From: Anaerolineae bacterium
Lineage (GTDB): Bacteria > Chloroflexota > Anaerolineae > E26-bin7
Assembly (NCBI GenBank): GCA_029933115.1
Contig: JAOZOT010000022.1
Coordinates: 11,789-19,866 of the forward strand
Direction of reading: 5' to 3'
Length of the DNA stretch: 8,078 bases
In this document: piece by piece, positions 1 to 8,078 of the stretch
Numbering within the stretch: position 1 is the stretch's first letter
Layout of the letters: every line of letters begins with the position of its first letter
The notes under the pieces: generated by a model
Database searches by the model: none
Seen by the model: only the letters and a program-made list of their open reading frames with translations
What the model was told of the DNA's origin: nothing
Made by a program: the position numbers and the translations under genes

Positions 1-720
1 TACAACGAGGAACGCCGTTTGCCAGGAAGTCTGGAAAAGGTCCTGGCTTTTCTGCAAACTAAAGATTATCCGGCCGAGGTGATCGTGGTTGACGACGGCA
101 GTACCGATAACACCGTCGGCATCGTTGAAGGTTTCATGGTCAGATACCCTTTCGTTTCCATCATTAAGAATGACCATCGGGGCAAAGGGTACGCCGTTCG
201 CACAGGGATGCTGGCCGCCCGGGGTAGCTATGTCCTCTTCTCAGACGCCGATTTGGCCACACCTATAGATGAAGTGGATAGACTCCTGACCTTTCTGGAG
301 GAAGGATACGACATCGCTATTGGATCGCGAGAGGGGCTGGGGGCACAACGCATAGATGAACCGGGGTATCGCCACCTGATGGGCAGGGTTTTCAATTTGT
401 TGGTCCGTTTGGTGGCGGTGGGAGGCTTTCAGGACACCCAGTGCGGCTTCAAGTGCTTCCGCCGTGAGGTGGCCCAGGACCTGTTCCGGAGAGTGCAACT
501 TTACGGAGACCAAGCCGGTCCGGTCAAAGGGGGGATGGTCACCGGCTTTGACGTGGAGGTTCTCTTCCTGGCTCTGAAGAGGGGCTACAAGGTCAAGGAG
601 GTGCCCGTGCAGTGGCACTATGGAGCCAACACCAAGGTCAATCCCCTCCTCGACTCAGCGCGCATGTTCATGGACGTGCTGCGGGTGAGGCTCAACGATT
701 GGCGGGGAAGGTACGATTGA
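1..720 (+). CDS. GT2 glycosyltransferase, dolichyl-phosphate glucosyltransferase-like (5' partial)
   Basis: The frame is open from base 1, so the start lies upstream; 239 residues are visible and only about ten are probably missing. It begins with YNEE, the usual N-terminal motif of GT-A family 2 enzymes. Next come the nucleotide-binding VVDDGSTD (residues 29-36 counted from base 1), the DXD-type metal site in DADLATP (82-88), QDTQCGFK (144-151) and the acceptor-side TGFDVEVLFLA. This order is typical of the DPG-synthase subgroup, which moves a sugar from a nucleotide-sugar to a polyprenyl phosphate at the inner face of the membrane. No membrane segment is visible, so it would be cytosolic or peripheral. 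The Q-D-T-Q-C-G-F-K signature favours glucosyl/mannosyl-lipid synthesis over a polymerising GT2, but donor and acceptor cannot be read from sequence. It converges on thiI with 55 bp between them and no obvious terminator. Confidence 0.9.
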   Translation, partial: YNEERRLPGSLEKVLAFLQTKDYPAEVIVVDDGSTDNTVGIVEGFMVRYPFVSIIKNDHRGKGYAVRTGMLAARGSYVLFSDADLATPIDEVDRLLTFLEEGYDIAIGSREGLGAQRIDEPGYRHLMGRVFNLLVRLVAVGGFQDTQCGFKCFRREVAQDLFRRVQLYGDQAGPVKGGMVTGFDVEVLFLALKRGYKVKEVPVQWHYGANTKVNPLLDSARMFMDVLRVRLNDWRGRYD

Positions 721-775
721 GGGATAAATAACAACTCCTGCAGGTATGACACACTTCGGAAGCGGTCGCACCTTG

Positions 776-1891
776 TCAGTCCAGCGCCTCTAGCTTTGCG
801 ATGATTTCCCTAAGCTTGGGCAGGGTGGCTTTGGTGAGGGGATTGGGTGGGAGATAGGGACAGGCTCTGGCCTCGCGAGTCGAGATTTCAAAAGTGCCGA
901 TGCGTCGCCCCAGAGCAGTGATTTCCACCTTGTCCAGGCCGATGAGGGGACGCAGAATCGGCTTGGGGACACCGTAGGAGATGACCTCCAGGTTGTCGAG
1001 GGTTTGACTGGCCACCTGGCCCAGGCTGTCGCCCATGATAATAGCCTGGGCTTTGTGTTCGTCGGCGATCTCACAGGCTTTCTGGAGCAGAGCCCGCTTG
1101 CAGAAGATGCAGGCCCACCGCTCAGCCCGAATGCGCCGGAGCTTATCCCACGTCTCGCCAAAAACCTCGTCGTGTTCTACCACGATGGGCCGAATGTCCC
1201 ACCCATAAGCGTAGCGAGAGAGCACCTCACAGTTGTCCAGGAATTTACTGTATTCCACCTCGCTTTGACGGAAATGGAGGGGGATGACGCCACAGCCTCG
1301 CTTCATCATGAGCCAGGCTGCTATGGGCGAGTCAATGCCGCCGGACATGAGGGCTACCGCCCGCCCTTCGGTGCCCAGAGGCAAGCCCCCGTGCCCGGCC
1401 ACCGTCTGTCCAAAGACCAGAGCGTGCCCCTGGCGCACCTCGATGCCGATGACCAAGTCGGCCTCCTCGGAAAGGTCAACCCGAGCCCCTGTTGCCGCCT
1501 GGACGTACTCGCCCACCACGCGGTTGATCTCTGGTGAGGTGAGGGGAAAGGTCTTGTCGGCTCGGCGGGCATCGGTGTGAAAGCTCATGCTCTCGTTCAG
1601 GCCCACGGCCTTGGCCACGCGCAGGGCTTCTCCCTTGAGAGCCTCGATGTCGGCCGGCACTTCCACGGCCGGGCTGAGGGAGACGATGCCGAAGACGTCA
1701 CGCAGCTTCTCGGCCGCCCGTTCCACCTCGTCCGTATGCACGTAGAGGCGCTGGCCGACAGTGCTCACGTCGCCGCTCAGGCCGTTCTTCTTCAGGCAAT
1801 CCCTGATATTCTTGCGCAACCGCCTGATGAAATAGGGGCGATTCTTACCCTTTAGAGCTACCTCACCATACCGGACCAGGATCAGGCCCAT
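776..1891 (-). CDS. thiI: tRNA 4-thiouridine synthase ThiI, rhodanese-free, Fe-S-type cysteine pattern
   Basis: This 371-residue protein makes 4-thiouridine at position 8 of tRNA by adenylating U8 and inserting sulfur. The N-terminal ferredoxin-like region and THUMP domain (about 1-165, opening with RYGEVALKGKNR) bind the tRNA. The PP-loop ATP pyrophosphatase motif SGGIDS is at 183-188, followed by GDSLGQVASQT at 287-297. The C-terminal rhodanese domain of the E. coli enzyme (482 residues) is absent. Instead there is a CxxC pair (C261, C264) and a third cysteine (C344, in ACPYLPP), the arrangement of archaeal-type ThiI that holds an Fe-S cluster. A role in thiazole synthesis is less likely because that activity sits in the rhodanese domain in E. 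coli. The start is firm: an in-frame TGA lies directly before the ATG. The Shine-Dalgarno is merely G-rich. It lies 42 nt after valS on the same strand and is probably cotranscribed with it. Confidence 0.95.
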   Translation of the reverse strand: MGLILVRYGEVALKGKNRPYFIRRLRKNIRDCLKKNGLSGDVSTVGQRLYVHTDEVERAAEKLRDVFGIVSLSPAVEVPADIEALKGEALRVAKAVGLNESMSFHTDARRADKTFPLTSPEINRVVGEYVQAATGARVDLSEEADLVIGIEVRQGHALVFGQTVAGHGGLPLGTEGRAVALMSGGIDSPIAAWLMMKRGCGVIPLHFRQSEVEYSKFLDNCEVLSRYAYGWDIRPIVVEHDEVFGETWDKLRRIRAERWACIFCKRALLQKACEIADEHKAQAIIMGDSLGQVASQTLDNLEVISYGVPKPILRPLIGLDKVEITALGRRIGTFEISTREARACPYLPPNPLTKATLPKLREIIAKLEALD

Positions 1892-1909
1892 TCACCACCC
1901 CCCAGCCAC

Positions 1910-1933
1910 CTATCCACCCATCCACCCACCCAC

Positions 1934-1943
<10 letters not shown>
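1910..1943 (-). repeat. G-rich tetranucleotide tandem repeat with G-quadruplex potential
   Basis: On the minus (coding) strand the end of valS and the valS-thiI gap consist of degenerate GGGT/GGAT units. Four GGG runs at 1943-1941, 1939-1937, 1931-1929 and 1927-1925, with loops of 1, 5 and 1 nt, satisfy the usual G-quadruplex pattern. The valS stop codon TAG (1936-1934) sits in the five-base loop. More G runs follow at 1919-1917 and 1903-1898, reaching the ribosome-binding region of thiI. Folding in RNA or DNA is inferred, not shown. Confidence 0.7.
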
Positions 1944-4681
<2,738 letters not shown>

Positions 4682-4708
4682 ACTGATTGTCCCTCTCTCA
4701 TAACTCAA

Positions 4709-4740
4709 GAGCCCCTTTCGCTCAAGGACGAAAGAGGCTC
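4709..4740 (-). terminator. T-box terminator-type hairpin (conditional, no U-run)
   Basis: GAGCCTCTTTCG (4740-4729) pairs along its whole length with CGAAAGGGGCTC (4720-4709), 12 bp with one G-U pair and an 8-nt loop. The loop contains CCTTGA, which is the 3' arm of the antiterminator, so the two structures exclude each other as expected for a T-box switch. The bases after the stem (TTGAGTTATG) are not a run of T, so intrinsic termination would be weak; an effect on translation is possible. The stem ends 27 nt before the valS ATG. Confidence 0.7.
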
Positions 4741-4742
4741 CT

Positions 4743-4757
4743 CCGCGGTACCACCTT
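4743..4757 (-). promoter_or_regulatory. T-box sequence with UGGU acceptor-binding bulge
   Basis: The minus strand reads AAGGTGGTACCGCGG, an essentially perfect T-box consensus (AAnnTGGnACCGCG). The bulge TGGT (4753-4750) is complementary to a 3' end ACCA, so it expects discriminator base A73, as tRNA-Val usually has. Just upstream TCAAGG (4759-4754) pairs with CCTTGA (4727-4722) to form the lower antiterminator helix, enclosing the T-box. Confidence 0.95.
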
Positions 4758-4896
4758 GACTTCAACAACACATTCGAGGGCATCAGGACAAGGAATACAT
4801 CCCATCCTCCAACTGTTGTTGCTCTCCTTGCGCTGTAACGGGCTTACCCGTGAGAGCCTACCAGACCATCGTCCTTCAGCCCTCCAACTCCCAAGC

Positions 4897-4899
4897 GAC
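4897..4899 (-). promoter_or_regulatory. T-box specifier codon GUC (valine)
   Basis: On the minus strand the 3' side of the Stem I internal loop reads ACC-GAA-G-GTC-G-CTTGG. In known T-boxes the specifier follows GAA plus one base on this strand, opposite an AGTA on the 5' strand; both marks are present here. The triplet at that place is GTC, a valine codon, which pairs with anticodon GAC. It agrees independently with the downstream gene. Confidence 0.88.
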
Positions 4900-5020
4900 C
4901 TTCGGTGGATGCTACTTGCGAGGAGCTTTCAGCCGGTGACCCCTCTTCTCTACCAAGGCCGTCCACCTACTCCTCTTGTTCACCGTCTTTGCCCTGTGGG
5001 ATCTGCACAGTACTTTGCCT

Positions 5021-5049
5021 ATTATAGTGCATTTCAGGGAATATGTCAA
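5021..5049 (-). promoter_or_regulatory. Housekeeping promoter of the valS-thiI unit
   Basis: On the minus strand TTGACA (5049-5044) is followed after exactly 17 bp by TATAAT (5026-5021), a perfect match to the sigma-70 family consensus. The predicted start is near the A at 5014, just upstream of the T-box Stem I. A strong constitutive promoter followed by a conditional leader is the normal arrangement for T-box genes. Confidence 0.9.
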
Positions 5050-5063
5050 AAAGTAGCCGCCTC

Positions 5064-5092
5064 TTGCAATTATTGGCCATAAGCTTTATAAT
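5064..5092 (+). promoter_or_regulatory. Promoter of the kinase-phosphatase cluster
   Basis: TTGCAA (5064-5069, four of six consensus bases) and TATAAT (5087-5092) are separated by 17 bp. Transcription would start near 5099, giving a leader of about 50 nt. The ribosome site AGAGG (5136-5140) lies 8 nt before the kinase ATG; GGAGAGG at 5127-5133 is a second, more distant match. This promoter is divergent from the valS promoter, with 14 bp between the two -35 boxes. Confidence 0.75.
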
Positions 5093-5148
5093 ATATGGGG
5101 AGGTAGATGATCACCCTGTCCGGTTTGGAGAGGTAAGAGGCACTCAAC

Positions 5149-7029
5149 ATGGAAACGAAACGGATTCCGCGCGAAAAGACAAAGCTGTTTGAGGAAGGAG
5201 CTACACTCTCGAAGGGCACCGTTCTTCAGGGACGATACGAGATCATCAGGACAGTAGGCATAGGGGGCATGGGTGCCGTCTACCAAGCCCGGGACAAGCG
5301 TTTTCCCAAAGTCGCCAAACTGTGTGCCGTCAAAGAGATGATCAACTCGGCTCCCGACCTCCATCTCCGTGAACTGAGTATCAAGAACTTTGAGAGGGAG
5401 GCGAACATCCTGGCCACTCTGAATCACCCTGCCATCCCCAAGATCTTTGATTACTTCAGCGAAGGCAATCGCAGTTATCTGGTATTAGAGTTCATCGAAG
5501 GCCAGGACTTGGAAAGCCTGCTGCAACGTACAACGTCCTTCCTGCCGGAAGAACAGGTCATCTCCTGGGCAATTCAGATCTGTGACGTTCTCTCCTACAT
5601 TCACAATCACAAGCCCAACCCCATCATCTTCCGTGACTTGAAGCCTTCCAACATCATGCTGAATAACCAGGATCGGATTGTGTTGGTTGATTTTGGCATC
5701 GCCAAGGTCTTCCAGATGGGGCAGAAGGGGACGATGATCGGCACCGAAGGTTACTCACCCCCTGAGCAATACAGAGGCATTGCTGAGCCTCGGGGCGATA
5801 TTTACGCTCTGGGCGCCACGATGCACCATCTGTTAACCAAACGAGACCCACGCCGTGAGCCCCCCTTTACCTTCCACGAGTGCCCACCACGAAGCCTTAA
5901 CCCCGCCGTTTCCGAGCGGTTGGAAGCAGTGGTGATGAAAGCTTTGCAATACGAGATCGAAGACAGATATTCTTCGGCCGAGGAGATGAAAGCGGCTCTA
6001 CAAAGCATCCTGATCGCCCGAGAGGAGCCCTCAGCCACTCCAGGCACAGTGGCTTTCGTCTCAGGACAGGGAGTTTTGCCCGTCTGGGAGTTTGCCTGCG
6101 AGGACGAGGTGCGCTCTTCGCCCACCGTAGCAGAGGGCATCCTTTACATTGGCTCCTATGACAACAACCTATACGCCCTGGATGCCAAGACCGGCCGATT
6201 TATCTGGAAGTATGCCACCGAAGGCGGCATAGCCTCATCGCCCTGCGTCTGGCGGGACATGGTCCTCGTTGGCTCAGAAGACCGGGTCTTCTACGCTATC
6301 AACGCCAGAACAGGAAGCATTGCCTGGACCTGTCCCACCGGCGAACGCATCCGCTCCTCACCACGAGTTGAATACAATCAGGTCTTTTTTGGTTCTGACG
6401 ATGGACACCTTTACGCTGTGAGCGCCCAGTCGGGGCGCGTGACCTGGAAATTTCAAACTCTCAAGCCCGTCCGCTCCTCACCAGCCATCAGCGATGATAT
6501 AGTCTACTTTGGCTCGGACGACGGCCATGTCTACGCCCTGGACATCCAAAATGGCAACATGAAGTGGAAGTATCGCACCAACCGAAGGGTAACTTCGTCC
6601 CCTGCCGTTGACGAAGGACTGGTCTTCGTCGGCTCAATGGACTGGAATGTCTACGCCCTGGATGCGCGATCGGGATGGGCCATCTGGCGTTACCGGACTA
6701 ACAACGCCGTTATATCATCCCCCATCATCCACGAGGGTTGCCTCTACATTGGCTCTGTTGACGGCAACCTCTACGCCATCGAGACCAAATCTGGCCGACT
6801 GATTTGGAAATTCTCTGCGGAAGGGCAAATTACCTCTTCGCCGGCAGTGGCCGAGGGAGCTGTCTACTTTGGTTCGGTTGATGAACACGTCTACAGCGTG
6901 GATCTCAAAACAGGCAAGCTGCGTTGGAGTTTCAAGACGGGAGGCCCGGTGCCCTCCTCACCCTTCGTGGCCGACGGCATCGTCTACATAGGCTCGACGG
7001 ACAACAAGGTTTATGCGCTGCCAATGTGA
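5149..7029 (+). CDS. Soluble Ser/Thr protein kinase fused to an eight-blade PQQ-like propeller
   Basis: This 626-residue protein has an N-terminal Hanks-type kinase (about 28-290) and a C-terminal propeller (307-626). Kinase marks are complete: glycine loop GIGGMG (37-42), ATP lysine in CAVKEM (K62), FEREANIL with the helix-C glutamate, catalytic loop FRDLKPSN (D163, N168), DFG (181-183), PPE (204-206), GDIYALG (D217 region) and the late arginine in EDRYSS. The only departure is F161 in place of the HRD histidine. The propeller has eight SSP-containing repeats (PQQ_2/BamB-like), exactly 40 residues apart, each with a GS turn and most with an aromatic W-x-F/Y strand. No signal peptide or membrane segment is seen, unlike PknB and PrkC with their membrane anchor and PASTA sensors, so kinase and propeller should be cytosolic. 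The propeller probably binds a ligand or partner; there is no evidence that it binds PQQ. It is followed by its likely antagonist phosphatase. Confidence 0.93.
   Translation: METKRIPREKTKLFEEGATLSKGTVLQGRYEIIRTVGIGGMGAVYQARDKRFPKVAKLCAVKEMINSAPDLHLRELSIKNFEREANILATLNHPAIPKIFDYFSEGNRSYLVLEFIEGQDLESLLQRTTSFLPEEQVISWAIQICDVLSYIHNHKPNPIIFRDLKPSNIMLNNQDRIVLVDFGIAKVFQMGQKGTMIGTEGYSPPEQYRGIAEPRGDIYALGATMHHLLTKRDPRREPPFTFHECPPRSLNPAVSERLEAVVMKALQYEIEDRYSSAEEMKAALQSILIAREEPSATPGTVAFVSGQGVLPVWEFACEDEVRSSPTVAEGILYIGSYDNNLYALDAKTGRFIWKYATEGGIASSPCVWRDMVLVGSEDRVFYAINARTGSIAWTCPTGERIRSSPRVEYNQVFFGSDDGHLYAVSAQSGRVTWKFQTLKPVRSSPAISDDIVYFGSDDGHVYALDIQNGNMKWKYRTNRRVTSSPAVDEGLVFVGSMDWNVYALDARSGWAIWRYRTNNAVISSPIIHEGCLYIGSVDGNLYAIETKSGRLIWKFSAEGQITSSPAVAEGAVYFGSVDEHVYSVDLKTGKLRWSFKTGGPVPSSPFVADGIVYIGSTDNKVYALPM
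6109..7026 (+). repeat. Eight 120-bp propeller repeats in the kinase gene (last one 78 bp)
   Basis: The motif SSP recurs at residues 323, 363, 403, 443, 483, 523, 563 and 603, a period of exactly 40 codons (120 bp) with no insertion or deletion. The units are diverged at DNA level, with frequent synonymous changes, so this is an old family repeat and not recent duplication. The final unit stops after position 26 of 40; residues 307-320 before the first unit supply the missing 14 positions. Confidence 0.92.
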
Positions 7030-7038
7030 AGGGAAGAA

Positions 7039-7920
7039 ATGGGGTTTCAAGTCATGGATTTTTTACGCAGAGCTCTTGGGAAAGGCCAACCGGTGAAAAC
7101 GGAGAAAGAAACCGAGTCCATGGAAGCACCAAACATATCACAGCAGGGCCTTTCCTTTCTGGTTGGCAAGGGCAGTCACGTGGGCAAAAAGCGCAAACTC
7201 AACGAGGACGCTTTCTTCACCCTGGAATGTACCTTCAAGCAAAAGGACGAAGTGATGCCTTTCGGCCTCTTTATCATTGCCGATGGTATGGGCGGACACC
7301 AGGCCGGAGATGTGGCCAGTGCTTTGGCCACCCGGATAGTTGCCCACAGCCTTATACACCAGGTCTATCTTCCTTTCCTGCGAGAGGAGGAGAAGGGTTC
7401 ATCGCGTCATCCCGTCAACGAAGCATTGGTCGAAGCCTTGGACGAAGCCAGCCTGGCCGTCTACGAAGCCGTTCCAGATGCCGGTACCACCCTCACGGCG
7501 GCCCTCATCGTAGGCAATCACGCTTATATTGGCCACGTTGGAGACAGCCGCGCCTACCTGGTGACGGAAAAGGGTTTGCAACAAATCACCCAGGATCACT
7601 CCCTTGTGGCCAGGCTGGTCGAGTTGGGACAAGCCACGCCAGAAGAAGCCATGACCCATCCGCAACGTAACCTCCTCTACCGGGCCCTTGGGAGAGAAGG
7701 CGGCATGGAAGTTGATACTTACTTTCAATCGCTTCCCCCTGGCAGCCAGCTTCTGCTCTGCAGCGATGGGCTATGGGGAGCGGTTCCAGAAACAGAAATG
7801 GCGGCCATCATCGCCACCGCCCCCTCTCCCCAAGTAGCCTGTGACAAGCTGATCAGGGCTGCCATCACTCATGGCGGAGATGACAACATCACCGCCATCT
7901 TGGTCGCCATGACCGAATGA
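7039..7920 (+). CDS. PP2C-family Ser/Thr protein phosphatase (PrpC/Stp type)
   Basis: This 293-residue protein is a metal-dependent phosphatase that would remove phosphates from the targets of the upstream kinase and from the kinase itself. All core motifs are present: RKLNED (metal-binding D57), IADGMGGH (D82), GTTLTAALI, GHVGDSRAYL (D169), the helix DHSLVARLVELG, RALG, CSDGLWG (D243) and GGDDNIT (D282). It has no membrane segment. About 35 residues precede the catalytic core, charged and probably flexible, longer than in minimal bacterial PP2C enzymes. The ATG at 7039 is 9 nt after the kinase stop, with AAGGGA just before it at rather close spacing. ATG 7054 (MDFLRR) is an alternative start that would shorten the protein by five residues. 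Tight spacing indicates cotranscription and translational coupling with the kinase. The pairing resembles prkC-prpC and pknB-pstP. Confidence 0.95.
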   Translation: MGFQVMDFLRRALGKGQPVKTEKETESMEAPNISQQGLSFLVGKGSHVGKKRKLNEDAFFTLECTFKQKDEVMPFGLFIIADGMGGHQAGDVASALATRIVAHSLIHQVYLPFLREEEKGSSRHPVNEALVEALDEASLAVYEAVPDAGTTLTAALIVGNHAYIGHVGDSRAYLVTEKGLQQITQDHSLVARLVELGQATPEEAMTHPQRNLLYRALGREGGMEVDTYFQSLPPGSQLLLCSDGLWGAVPETEMAAIIATAPSPQVACDKLIRAAITHGGDDNITAILVAMTE

Positions 7921-7968
7921 ATCAGAAGCGCACAAAAGCGCCGAGCGAGAGGGAGGCAAGTCAACTTC

Positions 7969-8078
7969 ATGGTAGATATGCTGGTCGAAGAGCGTGTAGA
8001 CCGTTTGGAGAACTTGATAGCCGAAGTGTGGCAAGCCTTTGCGGAGACGGATCGCCGCTTTGCAGAGACTGACCGCCG
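7969..8078 (+). CDS. Coiled-coil protein with FAETDRR heptads, 3' partial
   Basis: Only the first 36 codons are inside the window. The peptide starts MVDMLVEERVDRLEN and runs into FAETDRRFAETDR, an exact 7-residue repeat with hydrophobic F and charged positions typical of a long coiled coil. GGGAGG (7951-7956) lies 12 nt before the ATG, a slightly long but usable spacing; ATG 7978 is a less likely alternative. It starts 48 nt after the phosphatase gene on the same strand with no terminator between, so it is probably in the same transcript. Proteins that open with such heptads are often hypothetical, and some carry a nuclease-like domain later; the visible part cannot decide this. No function is assigned. 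Confidence 0.65.
   Translation, partial: MVDMLVEERVDRLENLIAEVWQAFAETDRRFAETDR
8038..8078 (+). repeat. Tandem 21-bp repeat encoding FAETDRR
   Basis: Two adjacent 21-bp units (8038-8058 and 8059-8078, the second cut one base short by the window end) encode the same heptad. They differ at synonymous third positions (GCG/GCA, ACG/ACT, GAT/GAC), so selection has kept the peptide while the DNA drifted. More units may follow beyond the window. Confidence 0.75.

Larger units (their letters stand above)
4682..5014 (-). promoter_or_regulatory. T-box riboswitch leader of valS (tRNA-Val responsive)
   Basis: The leader between the predicted transcript start (about 5014) and the valS ATG has the parts of a T-box in order on the minus strand. 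Stem I has its loop E strand AGTA (4971-4968), a helix GGTGGA (4967-4962) pairing with TCCACC, then GAA and the specifier. A nested hairpin follows, with GCTCTC (4857-4852) pairing GAGAGC (4826-4821) around ACGGG/CCCGT. AACAACA (4820-4814) and TGTTGTT (4770-4764) can form a further helix. Last come the T-box sequence and the competing antiterminator and terminator helices. A T-box binds its cognate tRNA by codon-anticodon pairing and tests the free acceptor end, so uncharged tRNA-Val should raise valS expression. Helix assignments were made by eye; the class is certain from the conserved T-box sequence. Confidence 0.95.

Noticed and set aside
721..775. Possible terminator between the convergent glycosyltransferase and thiI genes
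   Set aside because: The only symmetry is the short palindrome CCTGCAGG (737-744), without a loop or a T-run; no terminator can be supported.
1004..1537. Open plus-strand frame of 177 codons
   Set aside because: It is antisense to the PP-loop region of thiI, which is clearly the coding strand.
4687..5082. Open plus-strand frame of 131 codons between valS and the kinase gene
   Set aside because: It is exactly antisense to the T-box leader and the valS promoter. The peptide has no recognisable family, and the strand's conserved elements explain the sequence.
5071..5082. TGGCCA-centred symmetry between the divergent promoters as an operator
   Set aside because: The symmetry covers only six central bases and breaks in the flanks; it is too short to call a regulator site.
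6109..7026. Regular 120-bp periodicity considered as a CRISPR-like or non-coding repeat array
   Set aside because: The units are diverged coding repeats of a propeller fold, and there are no identical direct repeats with unique spacers.
6924..7670. Plus-strand frame of 248 codons overlapping the kinase end and the phosphatase
   Set aside because: It is a shifted frame of two well-supported genes; its product is rich in G, R and S and resembles no family.
7928..7941. Small GCGC-ACAAAA-GCGC hairpin after the phosphatase gene
   Set aside because: A stem of four bases without a T-run is expected by chance and does not support a terminator.

Overview
The window is about 8 kb of bacterial, protein-dense DNA of moderately high GC. 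Style points toward Chloroflexota or a similar deep-branching phylum: a PknB-like kinase with an FRD catalytic loop fused to a PQQ-type propeller, short degenerate tandem repeats in and between genes, and a Gram-positive-style T-box on an aminoacyl-tRNA synthetase gene. This placement is inference; no rRNA or phylogenetic marker was compared.

Layout. 1-720 (+) is the 3' part of a family 2 glycosyltransferase resembling dolichyl-phosphate glucosyltransferase. It converges on a minus-strand unit with a consensus promoter (5049-5021), a roughly 330-nt T-box leader (5014-4682), valS (4681-1934) and then thiI (1891-776). The leader's specifier reads GUC (valine) and its acceptor-binding bulge is UGGU, matching a valine tRNA ending ACCA, so both motifs agree with valS. 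The open frame of valS runs upstream into the T-box; the real start is taken as 4681. ThiI lacks a rhodanese domain and has the CxxC-plus-third-Cys pattern of Fe-S-type ThiI. As the second gene of the unit it may fall under the same tRNA-charging control.

Back to back with the valS promoter is a second promoter (5064-5092) driving a plus-strand cluster: a soluble Ser/Thr kinase fused to an eight-blade propeller (5149-7029), a PP2C phosphatase 9 nt downstream (7039-7920), and the start of a heptad-repeat coiled-coil protein (7969 to the window end). Kinase and phosphatase form a classic reversible phosphorylation pair. The propeller is probably the sensory or scaffolding part, and the coiled-coil protein is a possible partner.

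Most worth a second look: the T-box and its uncertain mode of action (strong hairpin, no U-run, alternative pairing with the Shine-Dalgarno); a 7-bp-period repeat inserted in frame in valS; a G-quadruplex-capable repeat across the valS stop; the cysteine pattern of ThiI; and the gap-free 40-residue periodicity of the kinase propeller with its N- to C-terminal closure.
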